DNA from: Saccharopolyspora oryzae
GTDB taxonomy: Bacteria; Actinomycetota; Actinomycetes; Mycobacteriales; Pseudonocardiaceae
Assembly: GCF_027853915.1 (NCBI RefSeq)
Contig: NZ_JAQGLA010000004.1
Coordinates: 62,001-126,000 of the forward strand
DNA: 64,000 nt
Reading direction: 5' to 3'
The position numbers and the translations under genes were made by a program. Position 1 is the stretch's first letter, and every line of letters starts with the position of its first letter. Below the pieces are notes generated by a model that was given only the letters and a program-made list of their open reading frames with translations, was not told where the DNA came from and searched no databases. Shown here one piece after another: positions 8,364 through 17,194 of this stretch.

Positions 8364-9331
8364 TTGTCTCCTCCCGCCGACACCGCGGCATCGGCTCGTT
8401 CCACGGGTTTTCCAGCTGGGGCGCGCAGTTCCGCTCGATAAGTCGCGTCGACGAGCTCCAGTGCGGCGAGGCCGCCGTCGGTTGTGGTGGGCGCTGCGGT
8501 GATGGCGTCGGCGAAGTCGCCGAGGATGCCGGAGTACTCGTGCCACAGCGAGGACTTGAACCCGTCGTGCCCGGCGAGCATGTCCGCCGCGAGCCGGGTT
8601 CCGTCGCTGAAGAGGACCGCGACGTCCTTGGTCTCGCCCGGGTGCGACCAGTCGAGCTCCACGGTCGCCGGCACACCGGCTGCGGAGCGCAGCTCGATGA
8701 CGGCTTGGCGATCGGTGCCGCCCGCATCGCGCGCGACGTTCGTGCGCATCAGCTCGAGGTCGCCCAGGAACAGGCGAACAAGGTCGAAGGCGTTGGGGCC
8801 GTTGTCGGCCACGCACCCGCCTCCGCACCGCTGCGGGTCCAGGTACCAGGTGTCGTCGCCGATGTGCTCTTCGATGAGTTCGAGGTAGCGAACCCGCAAC
8901 GAGGTGATGTCGCGGTGCCGGGTCTGCCGGAGCAGGTTCAGCACGTTGTCGTTGTAGCGGCGGTGGAACGCGGTGAACAGCGGTACGCCAGCAGCTCGGG
9001 ACAGCCGCACCAGGTCGAGTCCCTCACCGAGTGAGAAGGCCAGTGGTTTCTCCACGCAGACCGGGATGCGCATCCGCAGCGCGTCCGCGCACACCGAGAC
9101 GTGCACGTCGTTCGGCACCGTGACGATCACGGCGTCCACATCGGACTCCTGCAGCATCGTGCGGTGGTCCTGGAAGCAGGGTGTTCGGTCCACGTGCGGC
9201 GCGAGCGCGGACTCGCGGACATCGCAGACCGCTGCGAGCTCCCAGCCGGGAAGCCGGTCGATGGAGTGCAGGTAGTACTTCGAGATCGCGCCGAGGCCGA
9301 CGACGGCGACGCGGCGGTGCGCGCCGGTCAT
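8360..9331 (-). CDS. Gfo/Idh/MocA family NAD(P)-dependent oxidoreductase (first of two)
   Basis: The 323-residue protein has an N-terminal Rossmann site (VAVVGLGAISKYY) and the family hallmark EKP in VCVEKPLAFS, whose Lys is the usual catalytic residue. FHRRYNDN and a C-terminal alpha/beta domain follow. Relatives oxidise or reduce a hydroxyl on sugars, inositols or shikimate-like rings. The ATG at 9331 overlaps the upstream stop as ATGA. With a second Gfo/Idh enzyme and two DegT aminotransferases in the divergent operon, oxidation of a ring hydroxyl to a ketone before transamination is plausible. The substrate is unknown. Confidence 0.8.
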   Translation of the reverse strand: MTGAHRRVAVVGLGAISKYYLHSIDRLPGWELAAVCDVRESALAPHVDRTPCFQDHRTMLQESDVDAVIVTVPNDVHVSVCADALRMRIPVCVEKPLAFSLGEGLDLVRLSRAAGVPLFTAFHRRYNDNVLNLLRQTRHRDITSLRVRYLELIEEHIGDDTWYLDPQRCGGGCVADNGPNAFDLVRLFLGDLELMRTNVARDAGGTDRQAVIELRSAAGVPATVELDWSHPGETKDVAVLFSDGTRLAADMLAGHDGFKSSLWHEYSGILGDFADAITAAPTTTDGGLAALELVDATYRAELRAPAGKPVERADAAVSAGGDK

Positions 9332-10431
9332 CGCCCGGCCACCGGCTCGCGGCCGCGAAGTCCCAGTTCGAGCAGTTCGCGGTGGACGTGCTCGCGGATC
9401 GGCACGCCGTCGCGCAGTCGCTCGGCGGCCCGTTCCGCCTCCCACCAGCCGGGGTAGCGGACGTCCTGGCCGGAGGACGGGCAGTCGAGCAGGGTGCTGA
9501 ACATGGTCTGCGCGTCGACGTCGAACTGGCCGGGCGGGCGCAGCAGGTCAGGGGCGATGGCCAGGACGAAGAAGCCGATGTCGTCGTCCCGCCCGTGCGG
9601 TCCGCCGTCGCCGTGGAGGGCTTCGGGGGAGGGACCGAACGCAGCCCCGGGCAGCAGCGCGGCCAGGAGCTCGACGACGAGCCCGAGGCCGAAGCCCTTG
9701 TGGACGCCGTTCTCCGGGGTGCCGCCGAGCCAGCGCAGGTGCGCGGCGCGGCGGTCGAACTCGGCTGGATCGGTCACCGGGTTCCCGGCGTCGTCGGCGA
9801 GCCAGCCCTCCGGGATCGTCTCGCCGCTGCTCGCGGCGGTGCGGATCTTCCCGGTGGGCACGACCGTGGTGCTCATGTCCAGGACGAACGGGTGGTCCGG
9901 CAGGGCCGGGGCCGCGACGCTGAGCGGGTTGGTGCCCAGCATGGTCAGGGCGCCGAACGGCGGGCGGGCGATGCGCTGACCACCGCAGTTGCTCGCGACG
10001 ACGCCGACCATGCCGTGCGCGGCCGCACGGGCGGCGTGGAAGCCGGCGCAGCCGAAGTGCGTGGCACCGCGGACCGACACCAGGCCGATGCCGTGCCGAC
10101 CGGCGCGCGCGACGGCGTCGTCCATGGCTTCGGCGGCCGACCACAGGCCCAGCGCCCGGCGCGCGTCGACGACCGCGCACGCGCCGAGGTCGGTCACCAC
10201 CTCCGGTTCGGCGGTGGCGTCGACCCGGTCGGTGGCGAAGAGCCGCAGGTACAGGCGGGTCAGGTTGAACACGCCGTGCGAGTCGAAGCCGCAGAGATCG
10301 CCGTGGCAGAGCGCGGAGGCCGCGGTGATCGCGCGTTCGAGCGGCACGCCGTGCTCGGTGAACAGCCGGGTGACGAAGGAGTGCAGCTCGTCGTAGGGCA
10401 CGCGAACGCGTGCGTCATGGTGCGGAGGCAT
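9328..10431 (-). CDS. Malate/L-lactate/ureidoglycolate dehydrogenase family (Ldh2) oxidoreductase
   Basis: The product of 367 residues has the Ldh2 (YlbC/AllD-like) pattern. HGDLCGFDSHGVFNL sits near the start; Ldh2 enzymes carry an S-H-G here. A central SVRGATHFGCAGFHA and PFVLDMSTTVV for the NAD(P) site follow, with NGVHKGFGLGL near the C-terminus. The family reduces 2-oxo acids or cyclic imines such as 1-piperideine-2-carboxylate, or oxidises 2-hydroxy acids. I preferred the ATG at 10431, after AAAGGGGATCTCCG, over a GTG 30 bp upstream. It overlaps the upstream hydrolase gene by 17 bp. In this cluster it could reduce a keto acid or imine intermediate. Confidence 0.78.
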   Translation of the reverse strand: MPPHHDARVRVPYDELHSFVTRLFTEHGVPLERAITAASALCHGDLCGFDSHGVFNLTRLYLRLFATDRVDATAEPEVVTDLGACAVVDARRALGLWSAAEAMDDAVARAGRHGIGLVSVRGATHFGCAGFHAARAAAHGMVGVVASNCGGQRIARPPFGALTMLGTNPLSVAAPALPDHPFVLDMSTTVVPTGKIRTAASSGETIPEGWLADDAGNPVTDPAEFDRRAAHLRWLGGTPENGVHKGFGLGLVVELLAALLPGAAFGPSPEALHGDGGPHGRDDDIGFFVLAIAPDLLRPPGQFDVDAQTMFSTLLDCPSSGQDVRYPGWWEAERAAERLRDGVPIREHVHRELLELGLRGREPVAGR

Positions 10432-11734
10432 CGGAGATCCCCTTTCGTGGAGTGGTTTCACGGCGGTGCTCGGCGAAGCCGGTGAGCAGGGAGGACACCG
10501 CGGCGGCGAAGTCGCGCAGCTCGTCCAGCTCGGCGTACTCGCCTTCGGCGTGCGCGTTGTTGCCGTCCAGCGAACCGGGGCCCAGCACCGCCGTGAAGGT
10601 GTCCTCGAGCCCCGCCGTCCAGATGGCGTCGCACGTGAAGGCGGGTTCGTCGTCCGGCCAGCGGGTCGCCCCCGCGCGGGTGAGCAGTTCCTCGGCCCAC
10701 GCGGCGGCGTTGTCCAGGCTCGGCAGGCCGCGCTTGAGCCAGTCCACCTCGGTGATGACGGCGGCCTCGGCCGCGGTGCTCGTGAATTCCCTGGTCCCGG
10801 CGAACAGTTCGGTGAACCGCTGCACCCCGCTGCGGACGGCTTCGCGAAGTGCGGCCTCGGCCGCGGCCCCTTCGTCCGAGGAGCCGTAGGAGAGGTTGAG
10901 CAGCAGTTCGCCGCTTCCGTAGACCCGGTTGTGCAGGTGGCCGGTGTGCAGGCCGGCGACGCAGAGCCTGCCGGGCCGGTCCCGCGGGTCGAGCTGGGCG
11001 GCGAGGTGCTGGGCGAGGAAGCCGAGCAGCACCGTGGCGTTGTGCCCGACGTCGGGCCGGTCGTCGATGGCGCCGCGACCGTTGACGCGCACGCGGGCGG
11101 TCATCGACGCCGTGGCCCGGGGCAGGAAGCGCATCCCGGTCGGCTCGCAGAAGATGTTCAGCCTTCCGACATGACCGGCTTCGACGAGCGGACGCGTGCC
11201 GAAGGTGCCCATCGCGCCGCCCTCCTCACCGGCAACCGCCTGCACGAGCACCGCGACGTCGCGGCCCAGCGCCGGATCACGGCGCACCGCGTCGCGGATC
11301 CCGGAAAGCAGCGCTACAGCCGGGCCTTTCGCGTCGATCGCACCGCGCCCGGTGATCCGACCACCGCTCAGGCCGACAGGTTCGAGCCCGGCGACGGTGT
11401 CCAGGTGGACGTTGAACATCACGGTGTCCTCGCGCGGCAGCTCGGGACCGAGCCGCAGCAGCAAACTCGGCTGCGAAGCGAGGAAATCCGGGTTCTCGGC
11501 GGCGCGTCGCACCGGCAGCGGGACGTCGTCGCGCATCAGGACGTCGGGTGCCGGGCTCGCGTGGCTCACCACCTCGAAACCGATGCTGGCCGCGGCGCGG
11601 GCGTAGTCGCGCTGCGCCTCCCAGAACTGCGGGGGCGGGTCGGTCGGCGACAGTTCCAGGACGCCGACCGTGGGGATGGCCAGCAGGTGCAGCAGCAGTT
11701 CCTGGTCGGCGGTGGTGACGAGGTCGTCGCGCAT
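10415..11734 (-). CDS. M20-family metallohydrolase (ArgE/DapE/aminoacylase type)
   Basis: The 439-residue enzyme shows the M20 metal sites: FNVHLDTV (first His and Asp), GRGAIDAKGP (bridging Asp), and AGEEGGAMG (catalytic Glu pair). FCEPTG supplies a later ligand, and a dimerisation domain (RVRVNGRGAI...VGHNATVLLGFL) is inserted. M20 enzymes remove N-acyl groups from amino acids or cleave dipeptides using two zinc ions. The start ATG shares one base with the upstream TGA (TGATG). In a cluster with adenylation enzymes and aminotransferases it may deprotect an N-acylated intermediate. Confidence 0.8.
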   Translation of the reverse strand: MRDDLVTTADQELLLHLLAIPTVGVLELSPTDPPPQFWEAQRDYARAAASIGFEVVSHASPAPDVLMRDDVPLPVRRAAENPDFLASQPSLLLRLGPELPREDTVMFNVHLDTVAGLEPVGLSGGRITGRGAIDAKGPAVALLSGIRDAVRRDPALGRDVAVLVQAVAGEEGGAMGTFGTRPLVEAGHVGRLNIFCEPTGMRFLPRATASMTARVRVNGRGAIDDRPDVGHNATVLLGFLAQHLAAQLDPRDRPGRLCVAGLHTGHLHNRVYGSGELLLNLSYGSSDEGAAAEAALREAVRSGVQRFTELFAGTREFTSTAAEAAVITEVDWLKRGLPSLDNAAAWAEELLTRAGATRWPDDEPAFTCDAIWTAGLEDTFTAVLGPGSLDGNNAHAEGEYAELDELRDFAAAVSSLLTGFAEHRRETTPRKGISDASAP

Positions 11735-12597
11735 CAGGGGGCGACCGCTTCCGAACAGGTCCGCAGCAGCTGCTCGAGGCGTTGCCCGGCCTGGACGAAC
11801 AGCTCCGCGGCCGAGCCGTGCGCGCGCAGGCCTTCGTGCGGACGGGTCGCCAGGTGCGGTTCGATCGACAGCGGCCCGCGGTATCCGGCGGTCAGCAGCC
11901 GGCGCAGGCAATCGGCGACCCGGGCCTGCCCGTCCCCGGGCAGCACGTACTCGGCGTTGCCGGGCGACCCGACCGCGTCCTTGACGTGGACGTGCACCAC
12001 GTGCGGCAGGATCCGCTCGAGCAGCCGGTGGGCGTCGTAGCCGTGGTCGATGCCGTTGCCGGTGTCGAAGAGCAACCGCAGCGACGGGCTGTTCACCTCG
12101 GTGACCAGGCGGAGCATCCGCTCAGCGTCGTCACCGGCCCAGCCGGCGCAGTTCTCGTGCACCAGCACGACACCGTGCTGGGCTGCGCGTTCGGTCAGCC
12201 GCGCGACGCGATCCAGCGCGCGGTCCCGCCATTCGGCTTCGGGGAGCCCGTCGTTCGGGTAGGACATGATCCGGACGAACCGGGTTTCCAGCGCGGCGCA
12301 CTGCTCGGCGAGGACGTCGAGTTCGCGCAGGTCGTCGCGGAGAGGTGCGGTGATGGGGCGAGCCCAGTTGCCGATCCGGGACGCCAGGCACACCACGTCG
12401 AGCTCGGCGGCCCGGATGGCGGAGCGCACTGCGGTGAACTGCGGCGCGTCGAGGTCGCCGAGCGCGATGCCGTCCGCCGTCCGCAGTTCGATGGCCGACC
12501 AGCCCAGCTCGTGGATCGCGGCGATCTGGCCGGTCAGGTCCACCGCCGCCTCGTCGCCGATCCCGGCGAGCTGGTTGCCCGCGGATTCACCGCGCAT
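11734..12597 (-). CDS. Sugar phosphate isomerase/epimerase family TIM-barrel protein
   Basis: The 287-residue protein follows the xylose isomerase-like (AP endonuclease 2) TIM-barrel plan. It has VLVHENCAGW, LLFDTGNG, VVHVHVKDAVG and a terminal SIEPHL, which provide the Glu, Asp, His and Glu metal ligands typical of IolE, IolI and epimerases. The ATG at 12597 follows GAGAGGAG at a good distance and overlaps the upstream gene by 11 bp. Together with two Gfo/Idh oxidoreductases this resembles inositol or keto-cyclitol metabolism, where such proteins act as keto-isomerases or dehydratases. The exact reaction is not decidable. Confidence 0.78.
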   Translation of the reverse strand: MRGESAGNQLAGIGDEAAVDLTGQIAAIHELGWSAIELRTADGIALGDLDAPQFTAVRSAIRAAELDVVCLASRIGNWARPITAPLRDDLRELDVLAEQCAALETRFVRIMSYPNDGLPEAEWRDRALDRVARLTERAAQHGVVLVHENCAGWAGDDAERMLRLVTEVNSPSLRLLFDTGNGIDHGYDAHRLLERILPHVVHVHVKDAVGSPGNAEYVLPGDGQARVADCLRRLLTAGYRGPLSIEPHLATRPHEGLRAHGSAAELFVQAGQRLEQLLRTCSEAVAP

Positions 12598-13588
12598 GGC
12601 TGGAACTCCTCTCCGCTGCCAGTGCGCAGCGCTGCTTGGCCTCGGCGAGCAGGCGGACGACGTCGCGGTGCACCTGCAGCGTCGGGTGCCCACCTGCGGC
12701 CGGGGTGCGGAAGTGGCGGTAGGCGCGCAGCACGAACCGGGTCAGCGCGTCGTCCCGGAAGATGTGCCGCTGCCCGTCGACCACCAGCTGCGCGTGGTCG
12801 TCCTGGTCGCTGATCGGGTAGTGGCCGGTGACCTGGCCGCCGGTGAACTCCAGCACGATCCGGCGTTGCTGGACCGGTGAGGTGAGGTCGGAGGAGATCT
12901 CGCTGGTGACCCCGCCGGCGTGGTGCAGCGTCAGGTGCGCGCTGCCCATCCTGGGCAGCACCGCGTCCGGGCAGCGCATGTCGGTCCACGCCGCCCGCTG
13001 CACCTCCGCGGGACCGGCCAGCTGGAGGACCACGCCGAGGGAGTGCGGCAGCTCGACGTCGAAGGCGGTGGGGTGCCCGTGCGTCGCCGCGGACCGGGTG
13101 AACCGGGGTTTGTCCTGCGTGAAGCGGATCGACCGCAGCTCGCCGAGTTCGCCGTGCCAGACGAGCTGCTCGATCCGCTCGGTGAGCTCGGCTGCCATCC
13201 AGTGCGACACCACCACGAGGTCCAGCCCGTACCGCTGGCGCAGCGCGTCGATCTCGCGGAGTTCGCCGACTCCGGTGGCGAGCGGTTTTTCCACGATGGC
13301 GCGGCGAAAGCCGTGTTGGGCCAATTGGGTGAGCACGGCGACACGTGTGGTTGGTGGCGTGCACACGTGCACGACGGTGCGTTGCGGATTCACCAGTTTC
13401 GTTGCTACGTCGAGCGAGGCTGCGGTGATCACATCGTGCAAGTCGTGACGGGTATCCGCGACGGGATCGCAGCCGATCATCGGTTCGGGGTGGAACAGAT
13501 CGGGTGCGGTGGCCCGTGCCTTCGCCAGGACCCGGAGGTGCAGGCCGGAGCCCGCGCGGCCGAGTCCGAGCACGAGTGTGTGCAGCAT
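12587..13588 (-). CDS. Gfo/Idh/MocA family oxidoreductase (second), first gene of the leftward operon
   Basis: The 333-residue protein begins MLHTLVLGLGRAGSGLHL, a glycine-rich Rossmann site, and has IVEKPLATG with the conserved E-K-P. The C-terminal half differs from the other Gfo/Idh protein here and includes SHWMAAELTERIEQL and a mixed-sheet domain. It would oxidise or reduce a cyclic polyol or sugar with NAD(P)H. AGAGGAC precedes the ATG. It opens an operon of six overlapping genes ending at 7944 and diverges from the aminotransferase operon over about 260 bp, so the two operons probably share control. Confidence 0.78.
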   Translation of the reverse strand: MLHTLVLGLGRAGSGLHLRVLAKARATAPDLFHPEPMIGCDPVADTRHDLHDVITAASLDVATKLVNPQRTVVHVCTPPTTRVAVLTQLAQHGFRRAIVEKPLATGVGELREIDALRQRYGLDLVVVSHWMAAELTERIEQLVWHGELGELRSIRFTQDKPRFTRSAATHGHPTAFDVELPHSLGVVLQLAGPAEVQRAAWTDMRCPDAVLPRMGSAHLTLHHAGGVTSEISSDLTSPVQQRRIVLEFTGGQVTGHYPISDQDDHAQLVVDGQRHIFRDDALTRFVLRAYRHFRTPAAGGHPTLQVHRDVVRLLAEAKQRCALAAERSSSHAR

Positions 13589-13846
13589 GAACGTCCTCTG
13601 TGGACTGAATGGGCGAGGTCGACCTGTCCGTCCACATAGGAATGTGAAGGTGGCGGAGCGGTCGGTCGCCGACCCTACCGATCTCCGAAACCTGTTCAAA
13701 GCCCGGGGAGAACGTCCGCTGCATACGTAACCGGTCTGGGTGAAAATGCGCGTCGCTCAACCAAAGAGTTGGTGGCTCGAGTTGCTCCTCGGATAGTTTC
13801 GTGCGTGCCTCGATCAGTTCACCACCCAGTCAGGAGCGTGGTCGTC
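13589..13846. promoter_or_regulatory. Divergent promoter region of the putative biosynthetic cluster
   Basis: This gap of about 258 bp separates the leftward oxidoreductase operon from the rightward aminotransferase operon and should hold both promoters. Near the left edge is TCCTCTGTGGAC, an imperfect copy of the TCCA-N3-TGGA element seen elsewhere. AGGAG at 13832-13836 is the ribosome site for the rightward operon. I see no regulator gene in the cluster and no convincing longer inverted repeat. Confidence 0.4.
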
Positions 13847-15061
13847 TTGTCCCGCGGTGCGGAAACCGCCGGGCTCCGGGAAGCGGACGTGACCGACCTC
13901 GATGTCGACCCGGTCCCGTTCTTCTCGCAGGCCCGCACGTTCGACGGGCTCTGGCCCGACATCAGCGCGCGGATCGAGGAGGTCTTCGACAACGGGAAGT
14001 TCTCCCACGGCCGCCAGGTCGCCGAGTTCGAGCGCAGCCTCGCCGACTACACCGGTGCCCGCTTCGCCGTGGGCGTCAACAGCGGAACCGACGCGCTGGT
14101 CCTGCTGCTGCGCGCGGCCGGGCTGAAGCCGGGTGACGAGGTGGTCGTGCCGGCCTACTCGTTCGTCGCCACCGCGACCTCGGTCGTGCTCGCCGGTGGT
14201 CGCCCGGTGTTCGCCGACGTCGACCCGGTCACCTACGCGCTGGATCCGGCCGAAGTCGACCGCGTGGCCGGTCCGCGCACCCGATTCGTGATGCCTGCGC
14301 ACCTTTTCTGCCAGATGGCCGACATGGCGGCGCTGTCCGAGGTCGCCGAGCGGCGTGGGCTCGTGGTCGTGGAGGACAGCGCTGAGGCCATCGGCATGCG
14401 GCAGCGCGGTGTCCACGCCGGATTGCACGGAGCGGGCGGCGTGCTGTCGTTCTTCCCCGCCAAGACGCTCGGTGCGCTGGGGGACGCGGGTGCGGTGCTC
14501 ACCGATGATCCGCGGATCGCCGAGCTGGTGTCCGGGCTGCGCCACCACGGGCGGTTCGGCCGCACCCTCGACAACTTCCCCGGCATCTCCACCGAAACCG
14601 GGATGACCGGTACCAACAGCAAGATGGACGACATCCAGGCCGCCGTGCTGCTGGGCAAGATGACCTGCCTGGACGCCGACATCGCCCGCCGCGCGGAGCT
14701 GGCCGAGGCCTACCGGCAGCGGCTGGCCGGGGTGCCCGGCGTCGTCCGCCTGCCGGAGGTCGTCGACACCGCGCCGGACTCCACCGGGGTCTGGTACGTG
14801 TTCCTGATCGAGGTCGAGCACCGCGACGAGCTGGTGGCGCACCTGGACCGGCGCGGGATCGGCACCGAGACCTACTACCCGGTGCCCTTCCACTTGCAGC
14901 CGTGCTTCGCCGGGCACGGCCACCGCCGCGGCGACTTCCCGCGCGCGGAGGCCGCGAGCGAGCGGGCGGTGGCGCTGCCGCTGTACCCGGACCTCACGAT
15001 CGAGCAGGTCGACCGGGTGTGCTCGGCGATCCGCGACTTCGGCGCCGGGAGGTGCGCCTGA
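13847..15061 (+). CDS. DegT/DnrJ/EryC1/StrS family PLP-dependent aminotransferase (first of two)
   Basis: About 404 residues. The sequence shows VNSGTDALVL, PAYSFVATATSVV, VVEDSAEAIGM (Asp contacting the PLP ring) and SFFPAKTLGALGDAG with the Schiff-base Lys near residue 206. The family transaminates keto-sugars and keto-cyclitols, usually from glutamate or glutamine. The start is uncertain: AGGAG at 13832-13836 gives a 10 bp spacer to a TTG at 13847 and only 1 bp to a GTG at 13838. It heads an operon that runs to 24939 and abuts a second DegT gene through TGATG. A diamino sugar or diaminocyclitol intermediate is a reasonable inference. Confidence 0.82.
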   Translation: MSRGAETAGLREADVTDLDVDPVPFFSQARTFDGLWPDISARIEEVFDNGKFSHGRQVAEFERSLADYTGARFAVGVNSGTDALVLLLRAAGLKPGDEVVVPAYSFVATATSVVLAGGRPVFADVDPVTYALDPAEVDRVAGPRTRFVMPAHLFCQMADMAALSEVAERRGLVVVEDSAEAIGMRQRGVHAGLHGAGGVLSFFPAKTLGALGDAGAVLTDDPRIAELVSGLRHHGRFGRTLDNFPGISTETGMTGTNSKMDDIQAAVLLGKMTCLDADIARRAELAEAYRQRLAGVPGVVRLPEVVDTAPDSTGVWYVFLIEVEHRDELVAHLDRRGIGTETYYPVPFHLQPCFAGHGHRRGDFPRAEAASERAVALPLYPDLTIEQVDRVCSAIRDFGAGRCA

Positions 15062-16203
15062 TGCGACCCGAGATCCCGTTCTTCCCGCCGGACCTGTTCG
15101 AGGGCGACCGCAAGGTCATGCTCGACCTGGTCCGCGAGATCGCGACCGCGCCCGAGCAGAAGTTCATCCTCGGCGAGCACACCGAGCGGTTCGAGGAGGT
15201 GCTGCGCGAGTCGCTCGGCGCCGCCGACGTGGTGGCCTGCGGCAGCGGCACCAGCGCACTCGGCCTCGTGCTGCGCGCGATGGAAGTCGGGCCCGGCGAC
15301 GAGGTCGTGGTCCCCGCGTTCGGCTGCGCCCCGCTGGCCTCGGCGGTGCTGGAGGTCGGGGCGCAGCCGGTGTTCGCCGACATCGACCGGCGCACCATGG
15401 TCGTCGACCCCGACGCCGTCGAGCGGCTGATCAACCACCGGACCAAGGCGATCATGCCGGCCCACATGTTCTCGATCATGGCCGACATGCCGCGGTTGGC
15501 GGAGGTGGCCGAGCGCCACGGCGTTCGGCTGCTGGAGGACTCCGCGGTCGCCCAAGGCGCGGTGCTGGGCGGCACCCCCGCCGGACTGTGGGGCGAGGCG
15601 GGCGTTTTCTCCTTCGTGCAGGTGAAGTCCTTCGGCATGCCGGGGGAGGGCGGCGCGGTGGTGACCCGCGACGCCGAGCTCGGCCACCGGGTGCGGGTGC
15701 TGCGCAACCACGGCCAGGACGGCCAGCGGTTCGTGCACCAGGTCATCGGCACCAACAGCCGGTTCGACGAGATCCAGGCGGCGTTCCAGCTGCACCGGTT
15801 CCCGGGCTTCCCAGAACGGCTGGAACGCCGGGCCGCCATCGCCGACCACTACACCGAGCGGTTCGCGCCGCTGGCCGACCGCGGCATCGTCCCGCCACCG
15901 CTGGGCCGCGACGGGCGCTGCTACTACGTGTACTGCTTGCAAGTAGAGCGCCGCGACGAACTGCACGACCACCTCGCGGAGCGCGGCATCGCCTCGCACG
16001 TGTACTACCCGCAGCCCCTCCCGCACCAGGCCGCCTTCGCGCCGCACGCCCCGGCGGACCAGCGCTGGCCGAACGCCGAGCACGCGAGCCGGCGGATCCT
16101 GGCGCTGCCGATCTACCCGCATCTCGCCGACGCGGATGTGGCGCGCATCGCCGACGCCGTCTGCGAGTTCGCCGCCGCCGCGGCGACCGACGGAGCACAG
16201 TGA
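15061..16203 (+). CDS. DegT/DnrJ/EryC1/StrS family PLP-dependent aminotransferase (second)
   Basis: 380 residues, sharing the fold but not close identity with the preceding aminotransferase. It has CGSGTSALGLVL, VVPAFGCAPLASAVL, LLEDSAVAQG and FSFVQVKSFGMPGEGGAV, in which the Lys at about residue 189 forms the aldimine. The G-E-G-G-A-V after the Lys recalls the aminocyclitol and AHBA-synthase side of the family, where dehydration or amination of a ring can occur. The ATG shares a base with the upstream stop (TGATG), so the two are coupled and probably act in succession. The substrate is unknown. Confidence 0.82.
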   Translation: MRPEIPFFPPDLFEGDRKVMLDLVREIATAPEQKFILGEHTERFEEVLRESLGAADVVACGSGTSALGLVLRAMEVGPGDEVVVPAFGCAPLASAVLEVGAQPVFADIDRRTMVVDPDAVERLINHRTKAIMPAHMFSIMADMPRLAEVAERHGVRLLEDSAVAQGAVLGGTPAGLWGEAGVFSFVQVKSFGMPGEGGAVVTRDAELGHRVRVLRNHGQDGQRFVHQVIGTNSRFDEIQAAFQLHRFPGFPERLERRAAIADHYTERFAPLADRGIVPPPLGRDGRCYYVYCLQVERRDELHDHLAERGIASHVYYPQPLPHQAAFAPHAPADQRWPNAEHASRRILALPIYPHLADADVARIADAVCEFAAAAATDGAQ

Positions 16204-16216
16204 GGAATTCCCAACA

Positions 16217-17194
16217 ATGACCAGTGACGTCAACGTCGCCCGCGGCGCGGAGGCCGGGACTCGCCAGGAGAGCAAGTTCCGCAGCTACCTCCGGCTGGGC
16301 AAGCTCGACGTGTTCGACTACTACATCGGCATCTTCGTGGTGTCCGCGGCGGTGCTGCTGCCGACCGCGGCGGTGGCGCCCGGAACGGTGCCGATGCTGC
16401 TGCTGTTCCTGGTCGGCGAGATCTGCACCATCGTCGCGATGGTCGCGCTCGACGACGTGACCGGCTACCGCGACGGCAGCGACATCGAGAACTACGGGCC
16501 CAACAACCCGCTGCGCAAGAAGCTGCGCAAGCCGCTGGTCGCCGGAACGCTGACCGAGGCGGAGGCGATGCGGTTCGCCTGGATCACCGCCATCGCCGGA
16601 GCCCTCCTGTGGGCCGGGGCGATCGCGGTGGCGCCGCACCGTCCGCTGTGGACGGTGGTGCTGATCGCGGCCACCTTCGCGATCTCGCTGCAGTACTCCT
16701 ACGGGATGAAGCTGAGCTACCACGGCTTCCAGGAGGCGTTCCTGGTCGCGCTCGGGGTGGCGCTGGTCTTCGGCCCCTACGGTCTGGCGACCGGGGAGTT
16801 CTCCGGCTTCCTGCTGGTGCAGGCGGTGCTGTTCGGCATGGGCCCGCTGATGTTCGGGGTGTACTCGAACACCAACGACGTCGAGGGCGACCGCGCGGTC
16901 GGGCGGCCGACGGTTGCCGCGCTGACCTCGCCGCGCGGCAACGCGATCTTCATCGGCGCGCTGTCCGCGGGTGAGTTCGTGCTCGGCGCGGTGGCGTCGG
17001 TGACCGGTGTGGCGCCGTGGTGGTTCGTCCTCCTCATGCTGCCCGCGACGATCCTGCGCGCCCGCCAGTACTACCTCGGCTTCGTCCGCGACGACATCAT
17101 GCGAGCCCGCAAGCTCGGCTTCACCGTGCACCGGACGTACGTCGCGCTGCTCGTCCTGACCAACCTCCTCGTCGGAACGGGGGTGCTCTCGTGA
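16217..17194 (+). CDS. UbiA-superfamily membrane prenyltransferase
   Basis: The 325-residue protein has about eight hydrophobic segments and two Asp-rich motifs. The first is LDDVTGYRDGSD at about residues 83-94, in the place of NDxxDxxxD. The second is YSNTNDVEGDRAVGRPT at about 216-232. These bind the Mg-diphosphate of an isoprenyl donor. UbiA enzymes attach prenyl groups to aromatic or other acceptors within the membrane. GAGGAA precedes the ATG at 16217, overlapping the previous stop. Its presence amid aminotransferases and adenylating enzymes suggests a prenylated amino-aromatic or aminocyclitol product, or a lipid-linked intermediate. Its end carries a repeat shared with the next small gene. 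Confidence 0.82.
   Translation: MTSDVNVARGAEAGTRQESKFRSYLRLGKLDVFDYYIGIFVVSAAVLLPTAAVAPGTVPMLLLFLVGEICTIVAMVALDDVTGYRDGSDIENYGPNNPLRKKLRKPLVAGTLTEAEAMRFAWITAIAGALLWAGAIAVAPHRPLWTVVLIAATFAISLQYSYGMKLSYHGFQEAFLVALGVALVFGPYGLATGEFSGFLLVQAVLFGMGPLMFGVYSNTNDVEGDRAVGRPTVAALTSPRGNAIFIGALSAGEFVLGAVASVTGVAPWWFVLLMLPATILRARQYYLGFVRDDIMRARKLGFTVHRTYVALLVLTNLLVGTGVLS

Noticed and set aside
9181-10485. Open frame of 434 codons on the plus strand opposite the Ldh2 and Gfo/Idh genes
   Set aside because: It is a composition artefact of high third-position GC. The minus-strand genes show clear family motifs and coupled starts.
15061-16203. 3-amino-5-hydroxybenzoate synthase
   Set aside because: The G-E-G-G-A-V after the PLP lysine recalls AHBA synthase, but no aminoDAHP synthase, kinase, phosphatase or PKS genes are present. 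A general DegT call is safer.
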